A stretch of DNA of 64,000 bases. Origin: an uncultured Bacteroidales bacterium (lineage in GTDB: Bacteria; Bacteroidota; Bacteroidia; Bacteroidales; UBA932). Positions within the stretch are counted from its first letter, which is position 1; each line of letters opens with the position of its first letter. The notes beneath the pieces are model-generated. The model had not been told where the DNA came from, ran no database searches, and saw only the letters and a program-made list of their open reading frames with translations. This document shows, piece by piece, positions 45,191 to 53,977 of this stretch. Position numbers and translations under genes: made by a program. Where the stretch lies: assembly GCA_944326265.1 (NCBI GenBank), contig CALVDE010000003.1, positions 124,001 through 188,000 of the forward strand, given 5' to 3'.

Positions 45191-45247
45191 TATTTGCACA
45201 TCCTTTTTTTTTTCGTACCTTGCAGTGTCTTAAATTTACACACTGAT

Positions 45248-46318
45248 ATGAAACGACTGACTATCATCATGGCTGCCGCCGCCATCATCTTCTCCTGCAC
45301 TGACCGGACCACCTCCGACGGCATCCGCGTCATAGACGCCGACCTGACCGGCAAGGAAGTAATCGAACTGAATCTGGCGGACCTGAAGAAGACTGCCCTG
45401 GAATACTCCGATGAGAGCATAATCGGATATGCAACGAATTTTTTACAGGCTCCCCATGGTTATATACTGAAATCCAGCAGCGGGAATACCGTCAGACTGA
45501 TGTATTTCGACAGAGAAGGACAGTACATCTGCGACATCAGCCATCAAGGCCGCGGGCCAGGTGAGTTTCTGGATGTGTCGTCAATATACATGACAGGAGA
45601 CACACTGACCGTCGCCAGTTTCTATAACAAGGAAATGCTCCTGCGCTATCTCATCACTCCCGAAGGATATGAGCCTCTGGCCGGAGTACCCATCAAGCAG
45701 CTCAACTGGGGCATTTCCAAAATCTTCTCCACCCCTGACATCCCCGGCAGATATTTCGTGAAGAACACCTGGAACGGTACACCCGGATGGACCACTCCCC
45801 TGTTCACCATCTACGACAAAGACTGGAACATCGTGGACACATGCAGGACCAAACACCCCGAAGGAGGCTTCGCATCCCCTTATCCGATATCCAGGGCCGG
45901 TGACAGAATCTACCTCAACCAGGCGTTCTCAGACACCATCTACGTTGCCTATAATGACAGAATAGATCCGGCACTGATAATCGATTTCGGTCAAAGCGAC
46001 TATCCCGCCGACATCAAGTACGACGTCATGAAGCGGTTTGAGTTCACAAAAGAGCATCCGGACGCTCATTACCTGATACACAACGGCTCTCTGATAACAG
46101 AGGACAAGGCATACCTCTACCTCAGTTCCGGACACGGACCGTACTTTCTGGTATACGACATGAACGATGGTTCCTCTACATTCTACAGGATAATGGACGA
46201 GGACGGGGATCCCGCTCTTATGTTTTACATATTCGCATCCCCGGACGGCAGGGTCAAGGGCACCTTCCAGTCCGTCAGCGAGGAGAATACCTCAATTTAC
46301 GACCTCTCTTCCCTATAG
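45248..46318 (+). CDS. 6-bladed beta-propeller lipoprotein
   Basis: The ATG at 45248 gives MKRLTIIMAAAAIIFSC, a lipoprotein signal; the upstream-open frame to 45194 has no such signal. The 356-residue product has the repeats of the Bacteroidales 6-bladed propeller family (NTVRLMYFDREGQYICDISHQGRGPGEF-type segments, FTIYDKDWNIVDTCRTKHPEG, RIYLNQAFSDTIYVAYND). Function is unknown; the family is common on the surface of gut Bacteroidales. Its 3' end overlaps cdd by 6 bp. Confidence 0.87.
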   Translation: MKRLTIIMAAAAIIFSCTDRTTSDGIRVIDADLTGKEVIELNLADLKKTALEYSDESIIGYATNFLQAPHGYILKSSSGNTVRLMYFDREGQYICDISHQGRGPGEFLDVSSIYMTGDTLTVASFYNKEMLLRYLITPEGYEPLAGVPIKQLNWGISKIFSTPDIPGRYFVKNTWNGTPGWTTPLFTIYDKDWNIVDTCRTKHPEGGFASPYPISRAGDRIYLNQAFSDTIYVAYNDRIDPALIIDFGQSDYPADIKYDVMKRFEFTKEHPDAHYLIHNGSLITEDKAYLYLSSGHGPYFLVYDMNDGSSTFYRIMDEDGDPALMFYIFASPDGRVKGTFQSVSEENTSIYDLSSL

Positions 46319-46786
46319 TCCGTTGAAAATAAACGGCAGAATATCCTCTACACAGGAAAATACTACAATACGGCTGAGGCCTCCCACGATGACACGGACG
46401 GGGGCCTCTGCTCTTTTCTGGGACTCGGCAAGGACCTGACGGCAGGCTCCGCAGGGCCAGGCCGGCTCGGGGAGCATCCGGCCGCCGCGGCAGGCTGTTA
46501 TGGCGATGGCCCTTACGGCCAGATGGGGATACTGCGCATGGGCCGCGAAGAGGGCGGTCCGCTCGGCGCAGAGGCCCGAGGGAAAAGCCGCATTCTCCTG
46601 ATTGGCCCCGGTGACCACCGTACCGTCCGAAAGGAGCACCGCCGCTCCCACATTGTACTTGGAATAAGGGGCATACGAGCCTTCCGTCGCCTCGACCGCC
46701 CTTTCCAGCAGCGAACGGTCCGCCTCCTCCATCTCCGCCATCGAGGCATATTCCTGATAATCTATCGTGAGTCTTTTCTGTGCCAT
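46313..46786 (-). CDS. cdd: Cytidine deaminase
   Basis: The 157-residue enzyme deaminates cytidine and deoxycytidine. The zinc site is visible as LCAERTALFAA (Cys and catalytic Glu) and PCGACRQVL (two Cys), with the substrate loop YAPYSKYNVGAAV. The start at 46786 (MAQKRLTIDY) leaves about 23 nt of leader after the TAAATTTG box; an ATG at 46798 is also possible. Confidence 0.94.
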   Translation of the reverse strand: MAQKRLTIDYQEYASMAEMEEADRSLLERAVEATEGSYAPYSKYNVGAAVLLSDGTVVTGANQENAAFPSGLCAERTALFAAHAQYPHLAVRAIAITACRGGRMLPEPAWPCGACRQVLAESQKRAEAPVRVIVGGLSRIVVFSCVEDILPFIFNGL

Positions 46787-46815
46787 GGCATTTATCATTT
46801 ATTGCTTTGACGAGA

Positions 46816-46823
46816 CAAATTTA
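46816..46823 (-). promoter_or_regulatory. -7 box TAAATTTG for cdd
   Basis: A TAnnTTTG match on the minus strand, 30 bp before the preferred cdd ATG. Confidence 0.6.
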
Positions 46824-46844
46824 ACAATTCCGCCGGGAATTTTC

Positions 46845-46852
46845 TAAATTTG
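46845..46852 (+). promoter_or_regulatory. -7 box TAAATTTG of an orphan transcription unit
   Basis: A perfect TAnnTTTG on the plus strand with no gene downstream before the hairpin at 47045-47086; it may drive an untranslated RNA. Confidence 0.4.
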
Positions 46853-46986
46853 ACTTCGTCATTTATACTGTTGCTCCTCGGCAAAGTAAATAATTCTCCG
46901 CAAAGATACCCCTATTCTATTTTATGCTGCGATGCGACAAAACACTTATCGGGACGGCTGGTACACCTCAACAGTATAATCTGTAA

Positions 46987-47142
46987 GTGCGCGCATATTA
47001 CTTTGGCATATATAACGGATTATCAGTTAGTTATTATTCAGGCTGATGGATTTCGCCACCTCACCGGGTCTTGAAATCCATCTTTTAGAGCGATTAAGTC
47101 GCGCTTAATCAACTAGTTGTATTTGATATGATATGCGCGCAC
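46987..47142. repeat. 156-bp segment with 12-bp terminal inverted repeats
   Basis: GTGCGCGCATAT (46987-46998) and ATATGCGCGCAC (47131-47142) are perfect inverted repeats enclosing a noncoding interior. The size is like a small nonautonomous element, but no target duplication is seen at the edges. Confidence 0.45.
47045..47086 (+). terminator. Terminator-like hairpin in the noncoding island
   Basis: GATGGATTTC (47045-47054) and GAAATCCATC (47073-47082) form a 10-bp perfect stem with an 18-nt loop, followed by TTTT. Confidence 0.55.
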
Positions 47143-47183
47143 ATTCCGTAAATACTCCGGCGTAAGATGACGTGGAAGCAGGC

Positions 47184-47211
47184 GATCGAAAAGACCAGCC
47201 CCTCCACCCTC
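47184..47211 (+). repeat. Partial copy of the structured repeat (one half)
   Basis: The segment TCGAAAAGACCAGCCCCTCC matches 7923-7942 at 19 of 20 positions, extending to AAGCA further left. The complementary second half is missing, so this is a truncated copy. Confidence 0.5.
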
Positions 47212-47311
47212 TTGACTGCCGCAGTCACGGCCGTCACCGTCACCCTCTGCAGCCGCCGGGCCGCACTGCGCAATCCGGTCGAGTCCATCTCCAATGAATA
47301 GAATTTTTTCG

Positions 47312-47319
47312 TACTTTTG
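47312..47319 (+). promoter_or_regulatory. -7 box TACTTTTG for the glucosaminidase-mltG operon
   Basis: A TAnnTTTG match 30 bp before the ATG at 47350. Confidence 0.65.
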
Positions 47320-47349
47320 TCCGTTCAGACTCACAGCTGAACTGACGAC

Positions 47350-48357
47350 ATGAGACAGACACTGAATTTCAATACCATCCGGACGATAATCAAGGGAGCG
47401 GCGGCGGCCATAATCCTGCTGCTGGCAGTCATGCCCGGCTACGGACAGCAGAGACTGACCCGTCAGGAATATATCGACAAGTACAAGGACGCGGCTATCC
47501 AGGCCATGAAGACCCACGGCATACCGGCCAGCATCACCCTGGCACAGGGATGCCTGGAATCAGGCGACGGCAACTCCGATCTGGCCGTCAAGGCCAACAA
47601 CCACTTCGGTATCAAATGCCACAACGACTGGAAGGGCCCGACATACTACAAAAAGGACGACGACCCGGGGAAATCCTGCTTCCGCAAATACCGCAACCCG
47701 GCCGAATCCTTCAAGGACCACTCCGACTTCCTGCGCTACAGGGACCGCTACGCATTTCTCTTCGATCTGGAAATCACCGATTACAAGGCCTGGTGCCACG
47801 GCCTGAAGAAAGCCGGCTACGCCACCGACCCGCAGTACGCGCAGCGGCTGATCAAGATCATCGAGGACTACCAGCTCTACCGCTTTGACCGCGAGATGTA
47901 CGCGAAGGCCGAGCAGAACCGGAATCTCCTGCCTCCCAGCCCCAACGAGATCATGAAGGTCATGGAGCTCAATCCCGCCAGGACATCCCTCCTCTACAAG
48001 TACTCCCGCAACCGCATCATCTACCAGCGCAACGGTGTTCCCTACATCCTGGCCGGCAACCTCGACACCTACGAGAGCATAGCCGGGGAGTACAACCTCT
48101 TCACTAAGGAGCTGCTGCGGTACAACGACCTCAAAAAGTCCAGGGACCTCCTCCCCGGCACAGTGGTCTATCTCCAGAGGAAAAAGGCCAAGGCTCAGAG
48201 GCACATGGAAATACATATCGCAGTGGAAGGCGACACCTACTATGACGTATCCCAGAAATACGGAGTACGCATGAAAAAGCTCTTCAAGTACAATGACTAC
48301 AAAAGCGGAGACATCCTCCACATCGGCGACGAGATCTTCCTCCGCAGGCACAGATAG
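47350..48357 (+). CDS. N-acetylglucosaminidase (GH73) with LysM domain
   Basis: The 335-residue secreted protein has a signal peptide (AAAAIILLLAVMPGYGQ), a GH73/FlgJ-type glucosaminidase domain (GIPASITLAQGCLESGDGNS, NNHFGIKCHNDWKG, FRKYRNPAESFKDHSDFL, YATDPQYAQRLIKII) with the catalytic Glu in LESG, and C-terminal LysM-like repeats (YILAGNLDTYESIAGEYNL, AVEGDTYYDVSQKYGVRMKK). It trims peptidoglycan glycans. The mltG gene follows 6 bp downstream. Confidence 0.92.
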   Translation: MRQTLNFNTIRTIIKGAAAAIILLLAVMPGYGQQRLTRQEYIDKYKDAAIQAMKTHGIPASITLAQGCLESGDGNSDLAVKANNHFGIKCHNDWKGPTYYKKDDDPGKSCFRKYRNPAESFKDHSDFLRYRDRYAFLFDLEITDYKAWCHGLKKAGYATDPQYAQRLIKIIEDYQLYRFDREMYAKAEQNRNLLPPSPNEIMKVMELNPARTSLLYKYSRNRIIYQRNGVPYILAGNLDTYESIAGEYNLFTKELLRYNDLKKSRDLLPGTVVYLQRKKAKAQRHMEIHIAVEGDTYYDVSQKYGVRMKKLFKYNDYKSGDILHIGDEIFLRRHR

Positions 48358-48363
48358 GACAAT

Positions 48364-49413
48364 ATGAACCGCAGGACACTCATCATCGCAGCAGCGGCCG
48401 CCACAGTCATAATAGCGGCCTTCGGCCTCAACCGGTACATCACATATAAAAAGCCCAACACCGTGCAGGAGGGTGTCATTCTCATCTACCGCGATGCCAC
48501 CTATCAGGCAGTGGAGGACTCAATAAAGGCCTCAGGGACAATAAAGAATTTCAAGACTCTGGAGCGTGCCGCCCGCAAGCGGGACCTGGCCTCACACTTC
48601 GAGCCGGGCCGCTACGTCATAGAGCCGGGCATGTCGAACCAGTACATCATCCGCATGATAGCCAACGGCTGGCAGACTCCGGCGAAGGTCACCCTCAGGG
48701 GCTACATCAAGACCCTCGACCGGCTGGCCGCATTCCTCGGCCGCAACTTCGAAGCCGACTCCGCCGCATTCGCCACCGCCTTGAAAGACACAGCCATGAT
48801 CGACTCCCTCGGGTTCAGGCCCGAGACCTTCATCGGCATGTTCATCCCCAACACCTACGAATTCTACTGGACTTCCAGTCCCGAGTCCGTCATCAAGCGG
48901 TTCAAGAAGGAGTACGATACATTCTGGAGTGGTGAGCGCGACCGTCTGGCCAAAAAGATCGGCCTGGACCGCAACGAGGTGATGACCCTCGCCTCCATAG
49001 TCATAGGCGAGACCAACAATGCCGGAGAGATGCCCAAGATAGCCGGAGTGTACATGAACCGCCTGCACCGAGGCATGAGGCTTCAGGCCTGCCCCACCGT
49101 CATCTACGCCCATTTAGACACAGAACCGGGACTGCGCCGTCTCCTGCACCGCCACCTGCAGATCGACTCCCCGTACAACACCTACAGAATAAAAGGGCTG
49201 CCACCGGGACCGATTGCGATACCCACAGTGACAGCCATAGACGCGGTGCTGAATTACGAGAAATCCAACTACCTGTATTTCTGTGCAAAGCCCGAGTTCG
49301 ACGGAACCCACAACTTCGCCTCCACCTACAGTCAGCACAAGGCCAACTCCAGGGCCTACAACAAGGCGTTCCGCGAGAGGGAAGCCTCCCGCAAAGCCTC
49401 CAACGCAGCCTGA
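48364..49413 (+). CDS. mltG: Endolytic murein transglycosylase MltG
   Basis: The 349-residue inner-membrane protein has an N-terminal helix (TLIIAAAAATVIIAAFGLN) and the MltG/YceG domain: LASIVIGETNNAGEMPKIAGVYMNRL with the catalytic Glu, RLQACPTVIYA, and YNTYRIKGLPPGPIAIPTVTAI. It cleaves nascent glycan strands. The last 58 bp overlap the 3' end of the convergent S41 protease gene. Confidence 0.94.
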   Translation: MNRRTLIIAAAAATVIIAAFGLNRYITYKKPNTVQEGVILIYRDATYQAVEDSIKASGTIKNFKTLERAARKRDLASHFEPGRYVIEPGMSNQYIIRMIANGWQTPAKVTLRGYIKTLDRLAAFLGRNFEADSAAFATALKDTAMIDSLGFRPETFIGMFIPNTYEFYWTSSPESVIKRFKKEYDTFWSGERDRLAKKIGLDRNEVMTLASIVIGETNNAGEMPKIAGVYMNRLHRGMRLQACPTVIYAHLDTEPGLRRLLHRHLQIDSPYNTYRIKGLPPGPIAIPTVTAIDAVLNYEKSNYLYFCAKPEFDGTHNFASTYSQHKANSRAYNKAFREREASRKASNAA

Positions 49414-50957
49414 AACTCCGGACTCTGAGAGTTCATCACCCGGTAGAAGCAGTCTCGCGAGACGATAGAGCTGGCGGCCAGTGCCTTCATATACAGGCAC
49501 AGGTCCTCACGGGAGCGTTCCAGCTCATCCTCCTTCAGTTCTATTCCCCTCTCCGAAGCCAGGGCCACAAGCCCGTCCACCATCTCGTCCGTAACCTCGA
49601 AACTGCGGTCGAACTTCTCGAAAGTGCGGTACTTGGAAGTCCATGCGCTGCGGTTGCGGTCGCACAGCCCGTTCATATACTCTATGACCAGCCCCTGCCT
49701 GAGCAGAGCCGCATAATAATCCGTATACGAAGCCGTATCCTGAGGCACAAAGACATCGGGCATGATGCCCCCTCCGCCATAAACAGTGCGTCCGAGCTTG
49801 AGGGTACGGAATTTCAGCGAATCCGGAAACTGGATACTGTCCCGGCTGAAGGACTCCCCGCGCAGATACCTCTCATAGAAATCCTTGTAATACTGTTCTG
49901 TCTGACCGTTCTCGTAATGCGACTGAATTACTCTGCCAGACGGAGTATGATACCTGGCGATGGTCAGCCTCAGCTCAGAGCCGTCCTCCAACGGGATAGC
50001 CTGCTGCACCAGGCCCTTGCCGAAAGAGCGGCGGCCCACGACAGTTCCCCTGTCCTGGTCCTGTATCGCCCCGGAGACAATCTCGCTGGCCGAAGCCGAG
50101 CTCTCGTCTATCATAACCACCAGCGGGCCTTCCATATACAGACCGTCACCCATGGCGAATTCGGCCATTCGCGGAATACTGCGTCCCTCAGTAAACACTA
50201 TCAGTTCGTCTTTCCCGAGAAACTCATCCGCAATATCTATTGCCGTCGGCAGATAGCCTCCTGAATTACCCCTCAGGTCCAGAATCACTCCGGTGACATC
50301 ATCCGCACTGCGTGACAGCACTTCCCGGATCTCTTCTGCTGAACGCGCTGCAAAGCGGCTCAGTTTCAGGTACAGCGTCCCGTCCTCCAGCATATACGCC
50401 GCATCCAGGCTGTTGATAGGAATCTTGTCCCTGACTATCCTGAAGTCGAGCGTGTCCTCCACACCTCGGCGCAACACGCCGAGCTCCACCTCCGTGCCTT
50501 TCTTTCCCCTGAGAAAGCCATGAACACCTTCTATCGTCAGTCCTATACCAGCCACACGGCTAGTGTCCACCCGCACTATTTTATCTCCGGCCAGCAGACC
50601 TACTTTTTCAGAAGGCCCGCCTGCGACAGTAGCCTGCACTGTCAGAGTATCCTTGATGATGGCGAATTCTATACCGATACCCTCGAACTCACCCTGAAGA
50701 GGCTCGTTCATAGCAGCCACATCCTCAGCCGAGATGTAAGCCGAATGAGGATCAAGATCCCCTATCGTGGCTATGACCGCATCTTCGACCAGTTTCTCAA
50801 AATCCACCTCTTCCAGATACAGGCGGTCAATCAGATACATTATCTGACTGTACTTGGAGACAGCTTCCCGCATCTCCCCGTTCTGAGCTCCGAGGTCTAC
50901 AGTCCGCAGAAGCGCCAGGATGCACAGGAGTGCTGTTCTAAAAATAATCTTGCTCAT
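49356..50957 (-). CDS. S41 family C-terminal processing peptidase
   Basis: The 533-residue protein has a signal peptide (IIFRTALLCILALLRTVDLGA), a PDZ domain (GIGIEFAIIKDTLTVQATVAGGPSEKVGLLAGD) and the S41 catalytic part: GVILDLRGNSGGYL, the Ser in VVMIDESSASASEIVSG and the Lys in VGRRSFGKGLVQ. It processes periplasmic or exported proteins. Its 5' end overlaps RNase Z by 20 bp and its 3' end overlaps mltG by 58 bp, tail to tail. Confidence 0.93.
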   Translation of the reverse strand: MSKIIFRTALLCILALLRTVDLGAQNGEMREAVSKYSQIMYLIDRLYLEEVDFEKLVEDAVIATIGDLDPHSAYISAEDVAAMNEPLQGEFEGIGIEFAIIKDTLTVQATVAGGPSEKVGLLAGDKIVRVDTSRVAGIGLTIEGVHGFLRGKKGTEVELGVLRRGVEDTLDFRIVRDKIPINSLDAAYMLEDGTLYLKLSRFAARSAEEIREVLSRSADDVTGVILDLRGNSGGYLPTAIDIADEFLGKDELIVFTEGRSIPRMAEFAMGDGLYMEGPLVVMIDESSASASEIVSGAIQDQDRGTVVGRRSFGKGLVQQAIPLEDGSELRLTIARYHTPSGRVIQSHYENGQTEQYYKDFYERYLRGESFSRDSIQFPDSLKFRTLKLGRTVYGGGGIMPDVFVPQDTASYTDYYAALLRQGLVIEYMNGLCDRNRSAWTSKYRTFEKFDRSFEVTDEMVDGLVALASERGIELKEDELERSREDLCLYMKALAASSIVSRDCFYRVMNSQSPEFQAALEALREASLSRNALL

Positions 50958-51885
50958 AAATTGTCTTTTTCAAAGGAACATCGAAAACGGCACCTTCCGA
51001 CGCAGGATACGTGGCCGGGAATATCGTCCTGGCCTGATCCAGCAGAACGGAAGGATCCTTATATCTTGACGAATAGTGCCCGATCACAAGCCGGCCCACT
51101 CCTGCCTCAAGCGCGATACGGGCGGCATCCGCAGCTGTGGAATGGAACATCTCGGCCGCCTTTTCCGCACAGTCCTCCCCGAATGTCGCCTCATGGTAAA
51201 GCAGATCCACTCCACGGAGCATTCCGGACAGGCCGTCAAACACGGCTGTATCACTGATATACGCAAACGACCGTGGCATGTACGGAATGTATGTCATCTC
51301 ACGCGCCGTCAGGACCGTGCCGTCGTTCCTGTGCACGTCCCGGCCTGATTTGAGAGTCAGTATTTCACTGACAGACAAAGAATGAGAGACTACAGCCTCC
51401 TTGATAACGTTGGGTCCGGGTTCCCGTTCCCGGAAAATATACCCGTATGTGGGTACACGGTGTATGAGCGGTACCGCCGTCACTGTAAGAGCATCATCTT
51501 CCAGTATCACCGCAGGAGCCTCCCCCGACACAGGATGGAATATCACCGGATACACGTCCCTCTCGAGAAAATGCTCACGGAAGAAATCAAGTACATGAGC
51601 GAACCCTTCCGGTGCATAGATATGCAGCGGTTCCGTCCTGCCTGACATGGACAGTGTGGAAAGCAGACCGAATATTCCGAAAACATGATCTCCATGGATA
51701 TGCGAGATGAATATCCGCTCTATCTTCATAAGCGATATTCCGTGCCGCTTCATCAGCATCTGCGCACCTTCACCGCAGTCCAAAAGGAACAAGCGCCCAC
51801 ATATATTCAATATGTGAGCGCTGGGATATCTGTCCGTTGTCGGGGAGGCCGATGAGACCCCCAGTGTCGTCAACGAAAAGTTCAT
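50938..51885 (-). CDS. rnz: Ribonuclease Z
   Basis: The 315-residue metallo-beta-lactamase fold enzyme removes the 3' trailer of tRNA precursors. Motifs are FISHIHGDHVFGIFG (HxHxDH), LLYHEATFGED and VIGHYSSRYKDP, with the N-terminal LGVSSASPTTDRYPSAHIL. It follows rpsA by 3 bp, so both are co-transcribed. Confidence 0.94.
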   Translation of the reverse strand: MNFSLTTLGVSSASPTTDRYPSAHILNICGRLFLLDCGEGAQMLMKRHGISLMKIERIFISHIHGDHVFGIFGLLSTLSMSGRTEPLHIYAPEGFAHVLDFFREHFLERDVYPVIFHPVSGEAPAVILEDDALTVTAVPLIHRVPTYGYIFREREPGPNVIKEAVVSHSLSVSEILTLKSGRDVHRNDGTVLTAREMTYIPYMPRSFAYISDTAVFDGLSGMLRGVDLLYHEATFGEDCAEKAAEMFHSTAADAARIALEAGVGRLVIGHYSSRYKDPSVLLDQARTIFPATYPASEGAVFDVPLKKTIYEQDYF

Positions 51886-51888
51886 GTA

Positions 51889-53772
51889 CTACTTGGCCTC
51901 CTGCTCCATCTTGCTCTTGAGGTCAGCAAGCTCGGAAATGTCGCCGAGAGTGGTCTTCTCCAAATTGGTCTTGAGCTTTTTCATGGCACTCTGGGTGCTC
52001 TCGCTCTCACGCCTGCTCTCTTCCTTTCTGGGCTCCTCCCATGTCCTTACATGAGACAGGACAATCTTCTTGTTGGACTTGTTGAACTCAATAACCTTGA
52101 AAGGCAGCTTCTCGCCTACATTGGCCGTAGTACCGTCCTGTTTCAGAAGGTTCTTGATAGAGCATGTGCCCTCTACGCCCTCACCGAGAGAGATATTGGC
52201 ACCTTTGTCAGCGAAGCCGGTCACAGTACCCTCGTGGATGGAACCGAGAGGATACTGGGTCTCGAATACATCCCAGGGATTCTCCTCGAGCTGCTTGTGA
52301 CCGAGGCTCAGACGACGGTTTTCCTTGTCGACTTCGAGAACCACTACCTCGAGCTTGTCACCGATGGAGGTGAACTCAGAGGGATGCTTGATCTTCTTGG
52401 TCCAGGACAGGTCGCTGATGTGAACCAGACCGTCCACGCCTTCCTCAAGCTCTACGAACACACCGAAGTTGGTGAAGTTACGCACGGTTGCTGTATGACG
52501 GGAGTTGACGGGATATTTCTCAGTGATGGTAGCCCAAGGATCCTCCTTAAGCTGCTTGATACCGAGGGACATCTTCCTCTCCTCGCGGTCGAGGGTCAGG
52601 ATGACTGCCTCTACCTCGTCGCCTACCTTCAGGAAGTCCTGAGCGCTGCGCAGATGGAGGGACCATGACATCTCGGATACGTGGATCAGGCCCTCGACGC
52701 CGGGCTGAATCTCCACGAACGCACCGTAGTCAGCGATAACGACCACCTTGCCCTTAACGACATCGCCCACTTTGAGATTGGGATCGAGAGCATCCCAGGG
52801 ATGAGGCTGGAGCTGCTTCAGGCCGAGAGCGATACGCTTCTTGGTATCATCGAAGTCGAGGATAACCACGTTGATCTTCTGGTCAAGCTGCACGACTTCC
52901 TCGGGATGGTTGATACGGCCCCATGAGAGGTCTGTGATGTGGATGAGTCCGTCCACACCGCCGAGGTCCACGAACACACCGTAGGAGGTGATGTTCTTGA
53001 CGGTACCCTCGAGGATCTGACCCTTCTCGAGCTTGCTGATGATCTCGGCCTTCTGAGCCTCGATCTCGGCCTCGATGAGAGCCTTGTGGGAAACCACCAC
53101 GTTGCGGTATTCGTTGTTGATCTTGACGATCTTGAAGTCCATTGTCTTGTTGACGAACACATCGTAGTCGCGGATGGGCTTCACGTCTATCTGCGAGCCG
53201 GGCAGGAATGCCTCGATGCCGAATACGTCCACGATCATACCGCCCTTGGTGCGGCACTTCACGTAGCCCTTCACGATCTCGTCCTTCTCGAATGCCTCGT
53301 TCACGAGATCCCATGAACGCAGGGAGTGAGCCTTTCTGTGGGAGAGAATCAGCTGGCCTTTCTTGTCCTCGGCTGTCTCCACATAGACCTCGACCTTATC
53401 ACCGACCTTCAGGTCAGGATTGTAACGGAACTCGGAGATATTGATAACGCCCTCGCTCTTGTAGCCGATGTTCACGAGAACCTCGCGCTTGCCGATGGCC
53501 ATCACGGTTCCTTCTACGACCTCGTTCTCCACTACCTTGGAGAGGGTCTGGTTGTACATCTCCTCATCGGCCTTGCGGTCTGCATAAGGAGTATCTTCCT
53601 CAAAACTGTCCCAGTCGAACTGATCCACAGGAACAGATGCATTGCTCTTGCGTTTTGCAGGAGCCTCTGCCTCAGATGTCTCTACTACAGGAGCCTGGGC
53701 TGCAGGAGCTGTCTCCTGCACGGGAGCCTGAGCGGCCTCAGTCTCCGTCATTACTTCATTTTCTTTTGTCAT
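51889..53772 (-). CDS. rpsA: 30S ribosomal protein S1
   Basis: The 627-residue protein has six S1 repeats, e.g. EGTVMAIGKREVLVNIGYKS, EGTVKNITSYGVFVDLGGVD, GKVVVIADYGAFVEIQPGVE, ATVRNFTNFGVFVELEEGVD and EGTVTGFADKGANISLGEGV. An N-terminal Ala/Pro/Glu-rich tail of about 60 residues is typical of Bacteroidota. S1 helps the ribosome bind mRNAs with weak Shine-Dalgarno sites, which fits this genome. A strong promoter lies 65-100 bp upstream. Confidence 0.97.
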   Translation of the reverse strand: MTKENEVMTETEAAQAPVQETAPAAQAPVVETSEAEAPAKRKSNASVPVDQFDWDSFEEDTPYADRKADEEMYNQTLSKVVENEVVEGTVMAIGKREVLVNIGYKSEGVINISEFRYNPDLKVGDKVEVYVETAEDKKGQLILSHRKAHSLRSWDLVNEAFEKDEIVKGYVKCRTKGGMIVDVFGIEAFLPGSQIDVKPIRDYDVFVNKTMDFKIVKINNEYRNVVVSHKALIEAEIEAQKAEIISKLEKGQILEGTVKNITSYGVFVDLGGVDGLIHITDLSWGRINHPEEVVQLDQKINVVILDFDDTKKRIALGLKQLQPHPWDALDPNLKVGDVVKGKVVVIADYGAFVEIQPGVEGLIHVSEMSWSLHLRSAQDFLKVGDEVEAVILTLDREERKMSLGIKQLKEDPWATITEKYPVNSRHTATVRNFTNFGVFVELEEGVDGLVHISDLSWTKKIKHPSEFTSIGDKLEVVVLEVDKENRRLSLGHKQLEENPWDVFETQYPLGSIHEGTVTGFADKGANISLGEGVEGTCSIKNLLKQDGTTANVGEKLPFKVIEFNKSNKKIVLSHVRTWEEPRKEESRRESESTQSAMKKLKTNLEKTTLGDISELADLKSKMEQEAK

Positions 53773-53841
53773 AATTTTAATAAACTACTTTCCATTAAGG
53801 AGTTAGACATTATTTATAATCCTTTCGCCATGAAAGGAGCG

Positions 53842-53873
53842 CAAAAGTAAATACTATTTTATTGATTTCCAAA
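53842..53873 (-). promoter_or_regulatory. Strong Bacteroidota promoter for rpsA
   Basis: On the minus strand TTTG (53870-53873) and TACTTTTG (53842-53849) are separated by 20 bp, a complete -33/-7 match. The leader is about 64 nt. Confidence 0.75.
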
Positions 53874-53977
53874 CATCTTCGTCATTTTTAATCATTTTAT
53901 TTCCCAGAGCGGTCCGGCCACTGCCAAAAGCACCGGCAAGAAAAAGGCACAGTCTTTGCTTAAGTCTACTCCCGAAC

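Larger units (their letters stand above)
46799..47349. other. Noncoding 550-bp island
   Basis: No gene can be supported. From left to right it holds divergent TAnnTTTG boxes for cdd and for an orphan transcript, a 156-bp segment with 12-bp terminal inverted repeats, a terminator-like hairpin, several short palindromes (ATTAAGTCGCGCTTAAT, CAACTAGTTG), a minus-strand coding-like remnant ending HLTPEYLRNVRAYHIKYN (stop near 47113), a partial copy of the structured repeat and the promoter of the glucosaminidase gene. Confidence 0.65.

Noticed and set aside
46850-47074. 74-codon frame in the noncoding island
   Set aside because: It begins with TTG inside the -7 box and its translation looks random.
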